Origin: Oceanispirochaeta crateris
GTDB lineage: Bacteria > Spirochaetota > Spirochaetia > DSM-2461
NCBI RefSeq assembly: GCF_008329965.1
Contig: NZ_CP036150.1
Location: 2,046,001 to 2,110,000 of the forward strand
Direction of reading: 5' to 3'
Length of the DNA stretch: 64,000 nt
Both the position numbers and the translations under genes were made by a program. The notes under the pieces are model-generated. The model was not told the origin of the DNA, did not search any database, and saw nothing but the letters and a program-made list of their open reading frames with translations. How positions within the stretch are numbered: position 1 is the stretch's first letter; each line of letters starts with the position of its first letter. Shown here in pieces: positions 43,268 through 52,407 of the stretch.

Positions 43268-43828
43268 TCAGGAATTTTCGGGATGTTCTTTCTCTTCGGC
43301 CACAACTCTGGCAGCTTTTTCTATGATATCCGCAACCTGGTGCTGGTTGAGACGGTCTGTGTTGATGATGAGATCGGCAAAGGCATAATCATTGTTGTCA
43401 ATTTCATAGAGTCTCTTGTACCGGGCATGATCCCGCTCATCTCTGGCATGGGTTTCCACCATCCTCTGTTCAAAGACTCCCCCTTCCCTCTCATGAATAC
43501 GGGAGGCTCTGGTCTCCGGACTGGCCGTTAAAAAGACCTTAAGATCCGCCTCTTTGAGCATCCAAATGGCCAGACGGGACCCCAATACGGAGGGTCCTTC
43601 CATGGCAAGTTTGACCTGGTTCTCATCAACAAAATAGTCCCATTGGGGGTCATTTTCTGCCATCTGGCAGAGTTCCTTAAAATCGATTCCTCTGTCTTCG
43701 GCAATATTATGAAAGGTATAGTTGACTAACTTCAATCCGAGCCGTTCCGACAGGATACTGCTCACCGTAGAGTTTCCACACCCACTGCGTCCTGAAATAG
43801 CAATCCTGAAGGCTTTCTTATTCAACAT
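43268..43828 (-). CDS. Cytidylate-kinase-like protein
   Basis: A 186-residue P-loop protein of the cytidylate-kinase-like family, expected to phosphorylate CMP/dCMP. The P-loop region reads ISGRSGCGNST (from about residue 11), in which the usual Walker A Lys is Asn. Other kinase features are LGLKLVNYTFHNIAEDRG, the lid-like RASRIHEREGG and HARDERDHARY. I recall similar GNT/GNS loops in other spirochaetes, so this may be lineage-typical, not damage. It overlaps yicC by 11 bp. Confidence 0.75.
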   Translation of the reverse strand: MLNKKAFRIAISGRSGCGNSTVSSILSERLGLKLVNYTFHNIAEDRGIDFKELCQMAENDPQWDYFVDENQVKLAMEGPSVLGSRLAIWMLKEADLKVFLTASPETRASRIHEREGGVFEQRMVETHARDERDHARYKRLYEIDNNDYAFADLIINTDRLNQHQVADIIEKAARVVAEEKEHPENS

Positions 43829-44684
43829 TTTTAAGCTGCTCCCTTACTTTTTCTAATGAATCTTTCATGTCCACAACGATCCTGCCAATTTCAACAAGGG
43901 TATTTTTTGATCCGATTGTGTTGACTTCCCGGTTGATTTCCTGACAAAGAAAGTCCAGTTTCTTCCCCACTGGTTCATCCAATGCGGCTATATTTCTGAA
44001 TCCTTCCAAATGGGTATTCAACCTCTGCAGTTCTTCGTTGATATCAAAACGAACAAGCTGAATGGCAATTTCGGCCAGAATGCGGCTTTCATCCGCTTTG
44101 CCCTGCACGATTTCATCGAATTTTTCTTTCAGATTCGTTGTGATCTGTTCCTGCATACGGGGGGCAAAGGCCGTGATCTGATTCACACAATCTTCCATGA
44201 AGTCAATCTGCCCCATGATGTCTTTAGTGGTTTCTGCCCCTTCTGTCTGTCTGGCTTCAATAAGCTGTGCCAGAACATCCTGAAACAGGGACTCAATCAA
44301 CTCATACAAGCCTTCAAGATCTCTTTTTTTATCTGTCTTGATAATTCCTTCCATCCCAAGAAGCTGCTCCAGAGTAATATCCCCGTCAATTCCGGCAAGA
44401 GCCTGAACTTCTCTCAAGGTCTCGGCATAAGCCATGACGGCTGTTTTATCCACTGCCAGAGAGAGGTCTTCCTCCAGCTCTTTCATTCTGAGATAGACTT
44501 CGACCCTTCCTCGACTAAGACGGCCGCTGACAAGGGCTCTGATTTGACCTTCCAGGGGAGACAGGGGTCCGGGAAGGTTGAGGATTAAGTCCAGATACCG
44601 ATTATTGTAAGATTTCATTTCCAGAGAAAAACGGACCTTCTCATTTTGAAATTCTTTGTAGCCGTAGCCAGTCATACTGATCAT
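43818..44684 (-). CDS. yicC: YicC-family endoribonuclease
   Basis: A 288-residue YicC protein. The N-terminal domain begins MISMTGYGYKEF and has the EMKSYNNRYLDL motif. The C-terminal DUF1732 domain carries KADESRILAEIAIQLVRFDINEEL and KKLDFLCQEINREVNTIGSK, both highly conserved. The E. coli member is an endoribonuclease acting on small RNAs. In many bacteria yicC is next to guanylate kinase; here a cytidylate-kinase-like gene follows. It overlaps murC by 4 bp. Confidence 0.92.
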   Translation of the reverse strand: MISMTGYGYKEFQNEKVRFSLEMKSYNNRYLDLILNLPGPLSPLEGQIRALVSGRLSRGRVEVYLRMKELEEDLSLAVDKTAVMAYAETLREVQALAGIDGDITLEQLLGMEGIIKTDKKRDLEGLYELIESLFQDVLAQLIEARQTEGAETTKDIMGQIDFMEDCVNQITAFAPRMQEQITTNLKEKFDEIVQGKADESRILAEIAIQLVRFDINEELQRLNTHLEGFRNIAALDEPVGKKLDFLCQEINREVNTIGSKNTLVEIGRIVVDMKDSLEKVREQLKNVE

Positions 44685-46144
44685 GATTGTGTCTCCTTCA
44701 GACTCTTTAAAACGCTCCGCCCCAGTTGCCAGTTATCCCCGGCTCCCATAGTCACGAAGAGATCACCCTCTTTCAGGGTTTCTTTCAAATAGGGAAGAGC
44801 CTCCTCGGGCTCTTCAAAATAGCGCACCAATTTATGATGTTCGCAGGTTTTTTCATAGAGATCTTTACCGCTGATCTTCCCATTAAAGACCTCTCGGGCG
44901 GAGGCATAGATCTTATGGAGAATGACCTCATCCGCGGCTCCAAAGGACTTGGCAAAATCGTCTAATAAGGCGGCCGTTCGAGAGTAGGTATGGGACATAA
45001 AATCCACGATGATTCGCCGGCCGGGGTAGAACTCCCGAATGCCTTCCAGTGTTTTTTTGACTGCAGAAGGATGGTGTCCGTAATCATCCATGACAAGGAT
45101 TCCCTGGGATTCCCCTATGATTTCAGACCTTCGGCGGCTTCCCGTAAAGTTGTAGATTCCCTCTTCCAGGGATTTCTGGATTTCTGGATCATCCAAAGAA
45201 CAGCCCCCAAGAGAGTCAAACTGATCCAGCACCAGCAGGAGAGCCGCAGCAGCATCCAGGATGATGTGATCTCCTGGAATCCGAAGCCTGAACCCGGTAT
45301 GTAGGCCTTCCACTCTAAAATGATTTTCCCCGGAGGCATCTGATTGTATCTTGGTGATTTTCCCGGAACCGGTCACTTGAAACCCATAGGGAATCATGCG
45401 GATATCCGGCCGCTGATCTGCCATGCGCATGGCCGTGCGCCTGGCTCCCGGATCATCATGGCAGTAGATAAGAGCCCCTTTTTCGGGGAGGGTAGCAATA
45501 AAATCACAGAAGGCGTTTTCCACATCCGCTTCGTCCTTGAAGTAATCCAGATGATCGGCCTCTACAGAGGTGAGGATCATGCGGTCGGGAGAAAAATTCA
45601 TAAAATGACGCCTGTATTCACAGGTTTCCGCCAGAAAAAAATCATGTCCCTGAACAAGGGTCGACCGGTTCCCAAAGGCGGGGACGGCACTACCGACAAG
45701 AACCGTGCCGGGAAGTCCCAGGGCTTGAACGAGGGTTCCGCAAAGGGCTGTTGTGGTGGTTTTTCCATGCACTCCGGCAACGGCCGCCGCGGAATGTTCC
45801 CGGGAGAGTAATCCCAGGGCTTCGGCATAGAGCAAGAGGGGTACGTCCCGTTTAAGCAATTCTGCAACTTCGGGATGTTCCGTTCCATAGGCTGCCGAAC
45901 GGATGGCAAAATCCAGGTTTAGGGGTATTTGATCGACAGAAAATCCATTGAAATAGGGAATTCCTATTTCCCGGAGAACCCTGTCTGTATAAAATTCCTC
46001 ATCCACATCCGAGCCTGTAACATTCAGACCCCTGGATTGAAAAATCTCGGCCAGGGCAGCCATGCCTGTCCCCTTAATGCCTACCATATAAACATTTTGA
46101 CCTGATCGTAAGGAAAAGGACTGTTTTCTCATAGCCCAGATCAT
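44681..46144 (-). CDS. murC: UDP-N-acetylmuramate--L-alanine ligase
   Basis: A 487-residue Mur ligase that adds the first L-alanine to UDP-MurNAc in peptidoglycan synthesis. The N-terminal UDP-binding domain has VGIKGTGMAALAEIF, the ATP loop is VAGVHGKTTTTALCG, and the central domain shows ETCEYRRHFMNFSPD and DHLDYF. A GSRRRSEIIGE segment and DDYGHHPSAVK lead into the C-terminal domain. The last motif, VTMGAGDNW, is typical. Two in-frame starts are near (ATG 46144 and ATG 46132); neither has a strong ribosome site. The sequence is somewhat closer to the MurC/Mpl branch in general form, but length fits MurC. Confidence 0.85.
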   Translation of the reverse strand: MIWAMRKQSFSLRSGQNVYMVGIKGTGMAALAEIFQSRGLNVTGSDVDEEFYTDRVLREIGIPYFNGFSVDQIPLNLDFAIRSAAYGTEHPEVAELLKRDVPLLLYAEALGLLSREHSAAAVAGVHGKTTTTALCGTLVQALGLPGTVLVGSAVPAFGNRSTLVQGHDFFLAETCEYRRHFMNFSPDRMILTSVEADHLDYFKDEADVENAFCDFIATLPEKGALIYCHDDPGARRTAMRMADQRPDIRMIPYGFQVTGSGKITKIQSDASGENHFRVEGLHTGFRLRIPGDHIILDAAAALLLVLDQFDSLGGCSLDDPEIQKSLEEGIYNFTGSRRRSEIIGESQGILVMDDYGHHPSAVKKTLEGIREFYPGRRIIVDFMSHTYSRTAALLDDFAKSFGAADEVILHKIYASAREVFNGKISGKDLYEKTCEHHKLVRYFEEPEEALPYLKETLKEGDLFVTMGAGDNWQLGRSVLKSLKETQS

Positions 46145-46186
46145 ATAATAGTTTCTGCCGGGGAGGCAAGCGAAGTCATCAAGACC

Positions 46187-47473
46187 TCACAGGTATGGCA
46201 TGAGAGCCCGCCAAGCCATATATTCCTCTGCCAGCATGTCAAAATAGTTCACCCGGGCCTGCTCATAAAGGAGCCTGGCATCTTCGGTTTCGGCAGAGGA
46301 ATATTCCCCAGCCTCCTGAAGGAACAAAGCCTCGTCGTAGAGCTCACGGGACTGTTCCATTTCCAATTCAGCCAGAGTGCTGTTTTGCTGGGAGGTTTCC
46401 AGAGTGATGAGAACCTGCTGAAGATTCAGGCGGCTTTCCATCTCGGCCTGTTTCGATTCCAATCGGGATAATTCCAGGTCCTGTCTGTTCAGCTCTTTCT
46501 CTTTCCCCTGCCAGTCATCCAGGGAGAACACAAACTCGATGCCCGCTTCCCATTCCAGGGTGTCAGAAGACAGAGACGAACTTCCTAACGGAATCGTAAT
46601 GCTCCCGGTCATATTGACCTCCGGGTCAAAGATCCAGGTGTTAGAGAGGGTATGCTCAGAACGTTCCACATTTTTATAGGAGGAAGTTACATCGTAGACA
46701 CTGGATGGATTTGCACTCTCGGGAGTAATGCTTTTCTTGAGATTATCCAGATCGCTCATAAGATCCTCTGTAGAAATGATTTCTATCCCGGCGGCATCAA
46801 GGCTTGTTCCGAGCGTCTGAAGGAGTTCCGACTCCCCGGCTCTGAGAAGGACCTGCATATTCGACAGGGCCGTCCTCGCTTCGGTCCAGTCCACCAGATC
46901 ATCCCTAACATCGTCCAATGTGGCCTCTCCGGCTTCATACCGGATTTTCTGATCCCGGTAGACCGTCTCCTTCACGGTGACGATTTCTTCCTGGACAGCC
47001 AACTGCTGACTGTAAGTCATCCAGTTCAACACGGCAGAAAGCGCCTTGTTTTCCGTAAGGACAGCCGTTTCTTCTGCCAGTAAAAGAGCAACATCATAAT
47101 TAATTTGTAATTGTTCTCGGCTGTCAGAGTGTGTCAGGGGTGAGAATGACAGCCCCAGGCTGCCACTGGCATCATTATTGATAGATCCGCTGAAACCCAG
47201 TTGGTCAATGAGGGGAAGAGAAACCGCCGCGGTGGAGGTCCAATCTTCATCTTCATCGCTGTCGGTACTCAGAGAAAATGAGGTTTCATCCAGATTAAGG
47301 ATACCGTCCAACTGGTTGCGCGCTATGGCCACATCCAGAAGGACTCTTTTGTATTCTGTGCTGTTCTCCAGGGCATAATTCTTAATGGATTCGAGAGAGT
47401 CCAGGCTTTGCCCCTCCAAACCGAATCGTGAAAGAATCAACAATCCCAGAACTATAAGGTATTTGAAAGACAT
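46187..47473 (-). CDS. TolC-like outer-membrane efflux protein
   Basis: A 428-residue exported protein. A signal peptide (FKYLIVLGLLILSRFGLEG) is followed by mostly helical, glutamine- and glutamate-rich repeats (SLESIKNYALENSTEYKRVLLDVAIARNQL region and a second EWEAGIEFVFSL region), with two beta strands per half. This is the layout of outer-membrane efflux proteins. It ends the export operon, 4 bp after the second permease gene, and would form the outer channel for the ABC transporter and adaptor. Confidence 0.82.
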   Translation of the reverse strand: MSFKYLIVLGLLILSRFGLEGQSLDSLESIKNYALENSTEYKRVLLDVAIARNQLDGILNLDETSFSLSTDSDEDEDWTSTAAVSLPLIDQLGFSGSINNDASGSLGLSFSPLTHSDSREQLQINYDVALLLAEETAVLTENKALSAVLNWMTYSQQLAVQEEIVTVKETVYRDQKIRYEAGEATLDDVRDDLVDWTEARTALSNMQVLLRAGESELLQTLGTSLDAAGIEIISTEDLMSDLDNLKKSITPESANPSSVYDVTSSYKNVERSEHTLSNTWIFDPEVNMTGSITIPLGSSSLSSDTLEWEAGIEFVFSLDDWQGKEKELNRQDLELSRLESKQAEMESRLNLQQVLITLETSQQNSTLAELEMEQSRELYDEALFLQEAGEYSSAETEDARLLYEQARVNYFDMLAEEYMAWRALMPYL

Positions 47474-47477
47474 ATTT

Positions 47478-48791
47478 TCAAGCCTCCCTCAGGGTTTCGG
47501 CAATATTGCCTTTCACCGCAGAGAAGGAAGGGAGTATTCCCAGAACACCGCCGAAGAGAACGGCAAAGAAAACACCTCTGAATACGGAAAGGAGCTTGAT
47601 ACCCGCGGCTTCACTGAACTGGGCGGACACTTCTCCCACTAAGGGAGACAACGTATTGAGCACAGGACCTGCCAGAGCCAGGGAGAGAATAACTCCGATC
47701 ATGGCTCCCGTGAGGCTCAGGGTGAGCGACCACATCCAGAACTCCTTGATGACATCCTTCTTCGAGGCGCCCAGAGCTCTTTCCAGGGCAATGTCCTTAC
47801 GACGGTTTAAGGCTTCTACAACCATGATACTGAAAATTCCGAGGGAGCTGGTCAATAAAAGGACAATCCCCAGAATAGAGAGGGAAACCGTAAAGACATT
47901 CACCGACTGCCTGAGTTCTTCCATATAGGATGAGGTTCCCCGGGTAGACCCCTCCCAGATGATGATGGAAAGGTCATCGCCAAAATTGCTTGTTAAGACC
48001 TGACGGATGGAGGAGGAGAGCTTTTCGACGGACTTTCCATCGGCTTGAACCACAAACTGGGCAGACATCATGTCCAGCATCATCTGCTTGTTCCCGCCGG
48101 CTGTGATCAACGCCGTATAGGGGTAGATCATGTCGCCAATCCCGTATGAACGCCGGGTGACCTCACTGGGAGACTCAAAGACTCCTGTCACGGAATACTG
48201 CTGCACCACATTTTGAGCCTGACCACCGGGCCTGCCCCTGTTCAACATCTCACCTGGAGGCTGTATCCACTTTCCAACGGCCGCGTCAACCGAGCCATAC
48301 AGGAGTTCGGCCATTTCCGAACTGATCCAGACCTTTTTAAGACCCATCTCCAAATCATTGTCTGTCATGGGGTTTCCGGCAATAATATCCAGAGAAAACA
48401 CGTTAAAATAGGCCGGTCCCGAACCGACGGCATTCCTCAGATTATAGGATTTTCCCTCTGTGGTAACCTGATTAAAAGCGGGAGTGATCAGGGGAACGGC
48501 AAAATTGATCGAATCCAGATCACTCAGCAGGACAGAAGGTGCCGTGGAGTCCCATTCAGTGGGTCTTGCTTCTTCCACCTTGCCTAAGGAGTCCCATTCG
48601 CCGTTGGCCACATAAAGGATGAGACCCTCTTTATCCATCTCGGCGGTGATCTGTTCTTCCAGAATAAGGCCGGCGCTATTTGTCAGAATCAAGATGCCAG
48701 TTCCCAAGGCCACGGCACCCAGGGTCAGGAGAATCTTAACCGACGATCCGGACCAGTTTCGAATCAGCATATTTATAAACTTCTTCATCAT
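47478..48791 (-). CDS. MacB/FtsX-type ABC permease
   Basis: A 437-residue permease with one N-terminal helix (ILLTLGAVALGTGILILTN), a large periplasmic domain (about 50-300), and three C-terminal helices, the FtsX fold. Conserved pieces are IMVVEALNRRKDIALERALGASKKDVI, which is the coupling helix. It does not carry its own ATPase. It lies 24 bp after the other permease gene, so the pair likely forms a heterodimer served by the ATPase encoded upstream. Confidence 0.88.
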   Translation of the reverse strand: MMKKFINMLIRNWSGSSVKILLTLGAVALGTGILILTNSAGLILEEQITAEMDKEGLILYVANGEWDSLGKVEEARPTEWDSTAPSVLLSDLDSINFAVPLITPAFNQVTTEGKSYNLRNAVGSGPAYFNVFSLDIIAGNPMTDNDLEMGLKKVWISSEMAELLYGSVDAAVGKWIQPPGEMLNRGRPGGQAQNVVQQYSVTGVFESPSEVTRRSYGIGDMIYPYTALITAGGNKQMMLDMMSAQFVVQADGKSVEKLSSSIRQVLTSNFGDDLSIIIWEGSTRGTSSYMEELRQSVNVFTVSLSILGIVLLLTSSLGIFSIMVVEALNRRKDIALERALGASKKDVIKEFWMWSLTLSLTGAMIGVILSLALAGPVLNTLSPLVGEVSAQFSEAAGIKLLSVFRGVFFAVLFGGVLGILPSFSAVKGNIAETLREA

Positions 48792-48815
48792 TTTTATCCT
48801 TATTTTGACCAGCCC

Positions 48816-50171
48816 TCAGGCAGCCCTCATGGCGATGGCCGGGTCGATTTTGGCATACTGTCTTACCGGCAATAGACCGAATAAGAGGGTCAATGCCATG
48901 GAAATAACAACACCCAATAGCGTGTACAGCCCCGTACCACCGGTGATATCCAGAGACTCCTGCATTGTTCTTGCCAATGGAAGGGACAAGATCGTACCAA
49001 GAAGTGCTCCAATTAGGGTGATGCCCAGCGATTCTGATGCAAAGAGCAACGAGACCTGCTGCCTGGAGGCCCCCAAGGCCATGAGGATACCCACATGCTT
49101 CTTCATCCTCATGGCGCGGCTCACCAGAATATTAGACACGTTTACAGAGGCGATAAAAAGTCCCGAAAGGGATAAAAACATGATCAGCAGGGCAATACCC
49201 GTATTCCGGTTCATCAGCTGCTGAGCCTCGGACCGGGGATTTGAGATCACCAGCTGCTGTCCTCCAAACTGGCTATCAAACCACTGCTGCAACTGTGAGG
49301 ATGTTGCATCCAGCTCATCGGGATCCTCCACGGCAAATCGAAGCTGAGTATTCATGGCAGAACGCCTGAAATCCCCGGAGCCTCTGCTCCTGTAGGGAGA
49401 ATAATAGAGATCCGTATCCTCCTCCCCTTTCACAACTCCTATGATTGAATAAAGGCCTTCTCTGGTGAGGAGCTGCCTGCCCAGAAGAGAGTCATAATCA
49501 GAGCCTTCTTCTAAAAGAGAGTCGGCCAGATCCTGCCCCAGAACCACAATGGAGGAGTTTCCAGTCATATCCTGTTCGGAAAAAAGGCTGCCCGCGACCA
49601 GCTGGGTGTCCCAGGCATCAAAATATCCCGGAGTGACCTCATAACCACTGGATTCCTCGGTTTCTGCGATGATAATGTTGCTTTCTCCTACCGCTTCGGC
49701 CAGATCTTCGGCACTAAAAGAATCTTCCCGAGGCCTGTCATCTCCTTCTGGTCCTTCTGGAGGCTGGTTTCCATCGCCACCATCAGGCCTCTGCTGCCGT
49801 TCCTGCTCCCGGGCCACAGTCTCCTCATTTATAAAATGGATTCTGGAATTATTTTTCACATAGGCAAAGGTCACCGCCGGTGCCAGGTCGGCAGCGGAGA
49901 GGTCCTCCGAGGTAAGAACAGCCGTCTCTACCACGGCTTTTAGGCTGACGGGAGCCTCCATATCGTCGGCATCACCGACGGTGGAAACAACAATTTCCTT
50001 GTACCCCGGAGAGTCGAGGATTTCACGACTGAGGCTCACAGTATTGGCCAAAAGGGCTATCCCCGAAGAAGCGGCTCCGATTCCCAGTGCTACGGCGATG
50101 ATCAGCAGTCCTGATTCCAAAAAACGGTCTCCAAAACGTCTGATGATAATTTTAAAAGGTTCATTCAGCAC
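48816..50171 (-). CDS. MacB/FtsX-type ABC permease
   Basis: A 451-residue permease of the same fold as its neighbour: N-terminal helix (LLIIAVALGIGAASSGIALLA), periplasmic domain, and C-terminal helices with the coupling segment RAMRMKKHVGILMALGASRQQVSLLF. The periplasmic part contains an unusual run rich in Q, P, G and D/E at about 124-150 (RQQRPDGGDGNQPPEGPEGD). It overlaps the ATPase gene by 11 bp. It probably exports a small molecule, peptide or lipoprotein; the substrate is unknown. Confidence 0.87.
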   Translation of the reverse strand: MLNEPFKIIIRRFGDRFLESGLLIIAVALGIGAASSGIALLANTVSLSREILDSPGYKEIVVSTVGDADDMEAPVSLKAVVETAVLTSEDLSAADLAPAVTFAYVKNNSRIHFINEETVAREQERQQRPDGGDGNQPPEGPEGDDRPREDSFSAEDLAEAVGESNIIIAETEESSGYEVTPGYFDAWDTQLVAGSLFSEQDMTGNSSIVVLGQDLADSLLEEGSDYDSLLGRQLLTREGLYSIIGVVKGEEDTDLYYSPYRSRGSGDFRRSAMNTQLRFAVEDPDELDATSSQLQQWFDSQFGGQQLVISNPRSEAQQLMNRNTGIALLIMFLSLSGLFIASVNVSNILVSRAMRMKKHVGILMALGASRQQVSLLFASESLGITLIGALLGTILSLPLARTMQESLDITGGTGLYTLLGVVISMALTLLFGLLPVRQYAKIDPAIAMRAA

Positions 50172-50871
50172 GGAGGTCCTCCCTCTTTATAGAATCATTC
50201 GATGAAAGTTCATTCTGTAATACACCATCCTGAAGATTGATGATTCTATTGGCCCGTTTCCCCTGATCGGGGTTGTGAGTAACCATGACAACGGTGACAC
50301 CCTGTTTATTGAATTTTTCGAGGATCTGCATGATCTCCTCTCCCTTATCGGTAGGAAGATTTCCCGTGGGCTCATCCGCTAGAATCAGGTCTGGTTCATT
50401 GGAAAGAGACCGGGCGATGGCCACTCTCTGCTGCTCACCACCGCTCATCATGGTAGGCAGGTGGTTCATCCGGTGACCCAGTCCGACTTCGTCCAGCAGT
50501 TCGATGGCCCGGGACTTTCTTTTCTGCCAGGGAACCCCGGCGTAACTCATGGGCAGCATCACATTTTCAAGGGCGCTGAGCTCGGGAAACAAGTTAAAGC
50601 TCTGAAAAATAAACCCAAAATGGCGATTACGAATCCGGGCCTGTTCCTTATCGGGAAGAGAAGAAATTTCATAGTCTTCCAGGAAATACTGGCCCGATGA
50701 AATGCTGTCCAGGATACCCAAAATATGCATGAGTGTTGATTTCCCGGAACCCGAAGGTCCCATGATAGCAATATATTCTCCCCTCTGGATTTCTAAGGAA
50801 ACATCCTTGAGAGCCCTGACTTGAGTATCTCCCAGGTCATACTGTTTATTGATATTTATCATTTTAATCAT
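50161..50871 (-). CDS. ABC transporter ATP-binding protein (MacB/LolD type)
   Basis: A 236-residue ATPase with Walker [10 protein letters not shown], signature [12 protein letters not shown] and Walker [10 protein letters not shown], all typical of the MacB/LolD class. The sequence [21 protein letters not shown] at the start is also characteristic. It powers the two permeases encoded next. The gene is preceded by a 99-bp spacer from the adaptor gene; the order adaptor, ATPase, permease, permease, outer channel is that of a full tripartite exporter. Confidence 0.93.
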   Translation of the reverse strand: MIKMININKQYDLGDTQVRALKDVSLEIQRGEYIAIMGPSGSGKSTLMHILGILDSISSGQYFLEDYEISSLPDKEQARIRNRHFGFIFQSFNLFPELSALENVMLPMSYAGVPWQKRKSRAIELLDEVGLGHRMNHLPTMMSGGEQQRVAIARSLSNEPDLILADEPTGNLPTDKGEEIMQILEKFNKQGVTVVMVTHNPDQGKRANRIINLQDGVLQNELSSNDSIKREDLRAE

Positions 50872-50970
50872 TTGTAAAACTCCTATAAGTCTACTTGTTT
50901 TATATCACCAGGGTTCCCGTGAAACTCTGCTGCCTTATCCACTCAAGTCCTCAAATTCAAGAGTGTTGTG

Positions 50971-52263
50971 TTACTTGAGTGTTATTTCGTCCATATCAAT
51001 ATAGCTCTGATAGCTTCCGGTAATGATCTCATCCCCGGCGCTCAAGCCTTGAAGGATCTCCACATCATTCCCTTGAATCTCACCCAGGGTTACCTTTGTT
51101 TTTACGGCCTTATTTCCCTGTATGAGGTAAACATATTTTTGATTTCCCGTTGTCAGCCAAGCCCCGCGGGGAAGAAGCAGGACATTATCCTGAACTTCCA
51201 GTGTGATGGATGCCACGGCCGAAGCACCGGGAGTGAGGGTCAGTTCTGTTTCCGGCTTAGCTCTCACGCTTATCATGGCAGAAAGGCCATCCGTATCCAT
51301 GGTGGCTATTTTTCCAATCTTGATGATGCTGGCTTTCATGGTATTTGTTCCGATAGTAACCGTCATTTCTCCTCCTTCGTCCAGGAGTCCCGCATACTGT
51401 TCATACACATCAAAATCGATATAAACGTCCGACCGGTCGGCCACTATAAACAGAGAATCCGACTGCTCAATCAGACTGCTTTTAATAGCAAGAGTCTCAT
51501 TGATACTCAGGACTTCACCCGCAATGGGACTCTTGATTTTTGTTTCTTCAATATCCTGCAAAACGATTGCCAGCTCTACTTCTAACTGGTTTATGGCTGC
51601 CTGCTGTTTTCTTTTGTCGATAAGACCGGAGCTGATGGCTTCATCCAGAGTAGCCTGGCTGTCTTCCCTTTGTTCTATCAGGTCTTCAAGTACATCCAGG
51701 GCGTCTTCATAATCACTCTGGCGGGAACTCTTCAGGCTCGCCAGCTCTTTATATGTCTGAACATCTGCCTCGGCTTCCAGAATATCCGCATCCAGCCGGC
51801 TTATGGTTCTTTCCAGAGCCTGGATTGTATAAACGGAACTGTTTTCGAGGCTTTCAAGTTCGATCCTGGCCTGTACCAGACTGAGACTCAACTCATTGAA
51901 ATCATCATCCAGATCGGGCACATTCAAAACGGCCAATACATCCTGAGGAGTAACCACATCTCCCTCATCTACGTACAATTCCTCGGCATATCCCTCAACA
52001 GGACTAACAATTTCCACCTGGGTGGGCAAAATAACCGTTCCGCTGGCCTCAGTGGTTGAGATAAACTGCCCGGATCTTACCTGGGCACTTTCATAGTCCT
52101 TGACTGTGAAAGTTTCCGGTTGCGCCGAAAACCAGAAGAATCCGCAGATACCCAGGATCAGAACAAGAATTGACAGACCCGTTAGTACCTTCCTCTTCTT
52201 CTTCTCCTTGCTGGACTTTGGGGTCACATCATCCATTTGAATGATCTTTTTCTCTACTGACAT
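50971..52263 (-). CDS. HlyD/MacA-type periplasmic adaptor
   Basis: A 430-residue membrane-fusion protein that links the inner ABC complex to the TolC-like channel. I chose ATG 52263 because GAGGAG lies 8 nt before it; a longer frame starts upstream without a ribosome site. A membrane anchor lies near 25-45 (VLTGLSILVLILGICGFFWF), then a lipoyl half (VEIVSPVEGYAEELYVDEGDVV), a coiled coil at about 110-230, the second lipoyl half (KSPIAGEVLSINETLA), and beta domains to the end. It is the first gene of the export operon and is divergent from the two-component system. Confidence 0.9.
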   Translation of the reverse strand: MSVEKKIIQMDDVTPKSSKEKKKRKVLTGLSILVLILGICGFFWFSAQPETFTVKDYESAQVRSGQFISTTEASGTVILPTQVEIVSPVEGYAEELYVDEGDVVTPQDVLAVLNVPDLDDDFNELSLSLVQARIELESLENSSVYTIQALERTISRLDADILEAEADVQTYKELASLKSSRQSDYEDALDVLEDLIEQREDSQATLDEAISSGLIDKRKQQAAINQLEVELAIVLQDIEETKIKSPIAGEVLSINETLAIKSSLIEQSDSLFIVADRSDVYIDFDVYEQYAGLLDEGGEMTVTIGTNTMKASIIKIGKIATMDTDGLSAMISVRAKPETELTLTPGASAVASITLEVQDNVLLLPRGAWLTTGNQKYVYLIQGNKAVKTKVTLGEIQGNDVEILQGLSAGDEIITGSYQSYIDMDEITLK

Positions 52264-52407
52264 GAAAATCTCCTCAGTAAAGACTCTATTCTTTCTTGGA
52301 ATCTCCTTGGTTAATGCGGTGTAAAAGAAATGTAAAATATGTAAAATATGGGTCATTCAAATGTTTTTTTTGTGGCTTGAAATCTTCTAAAAAGGTAAGG
52401 TAGACCC

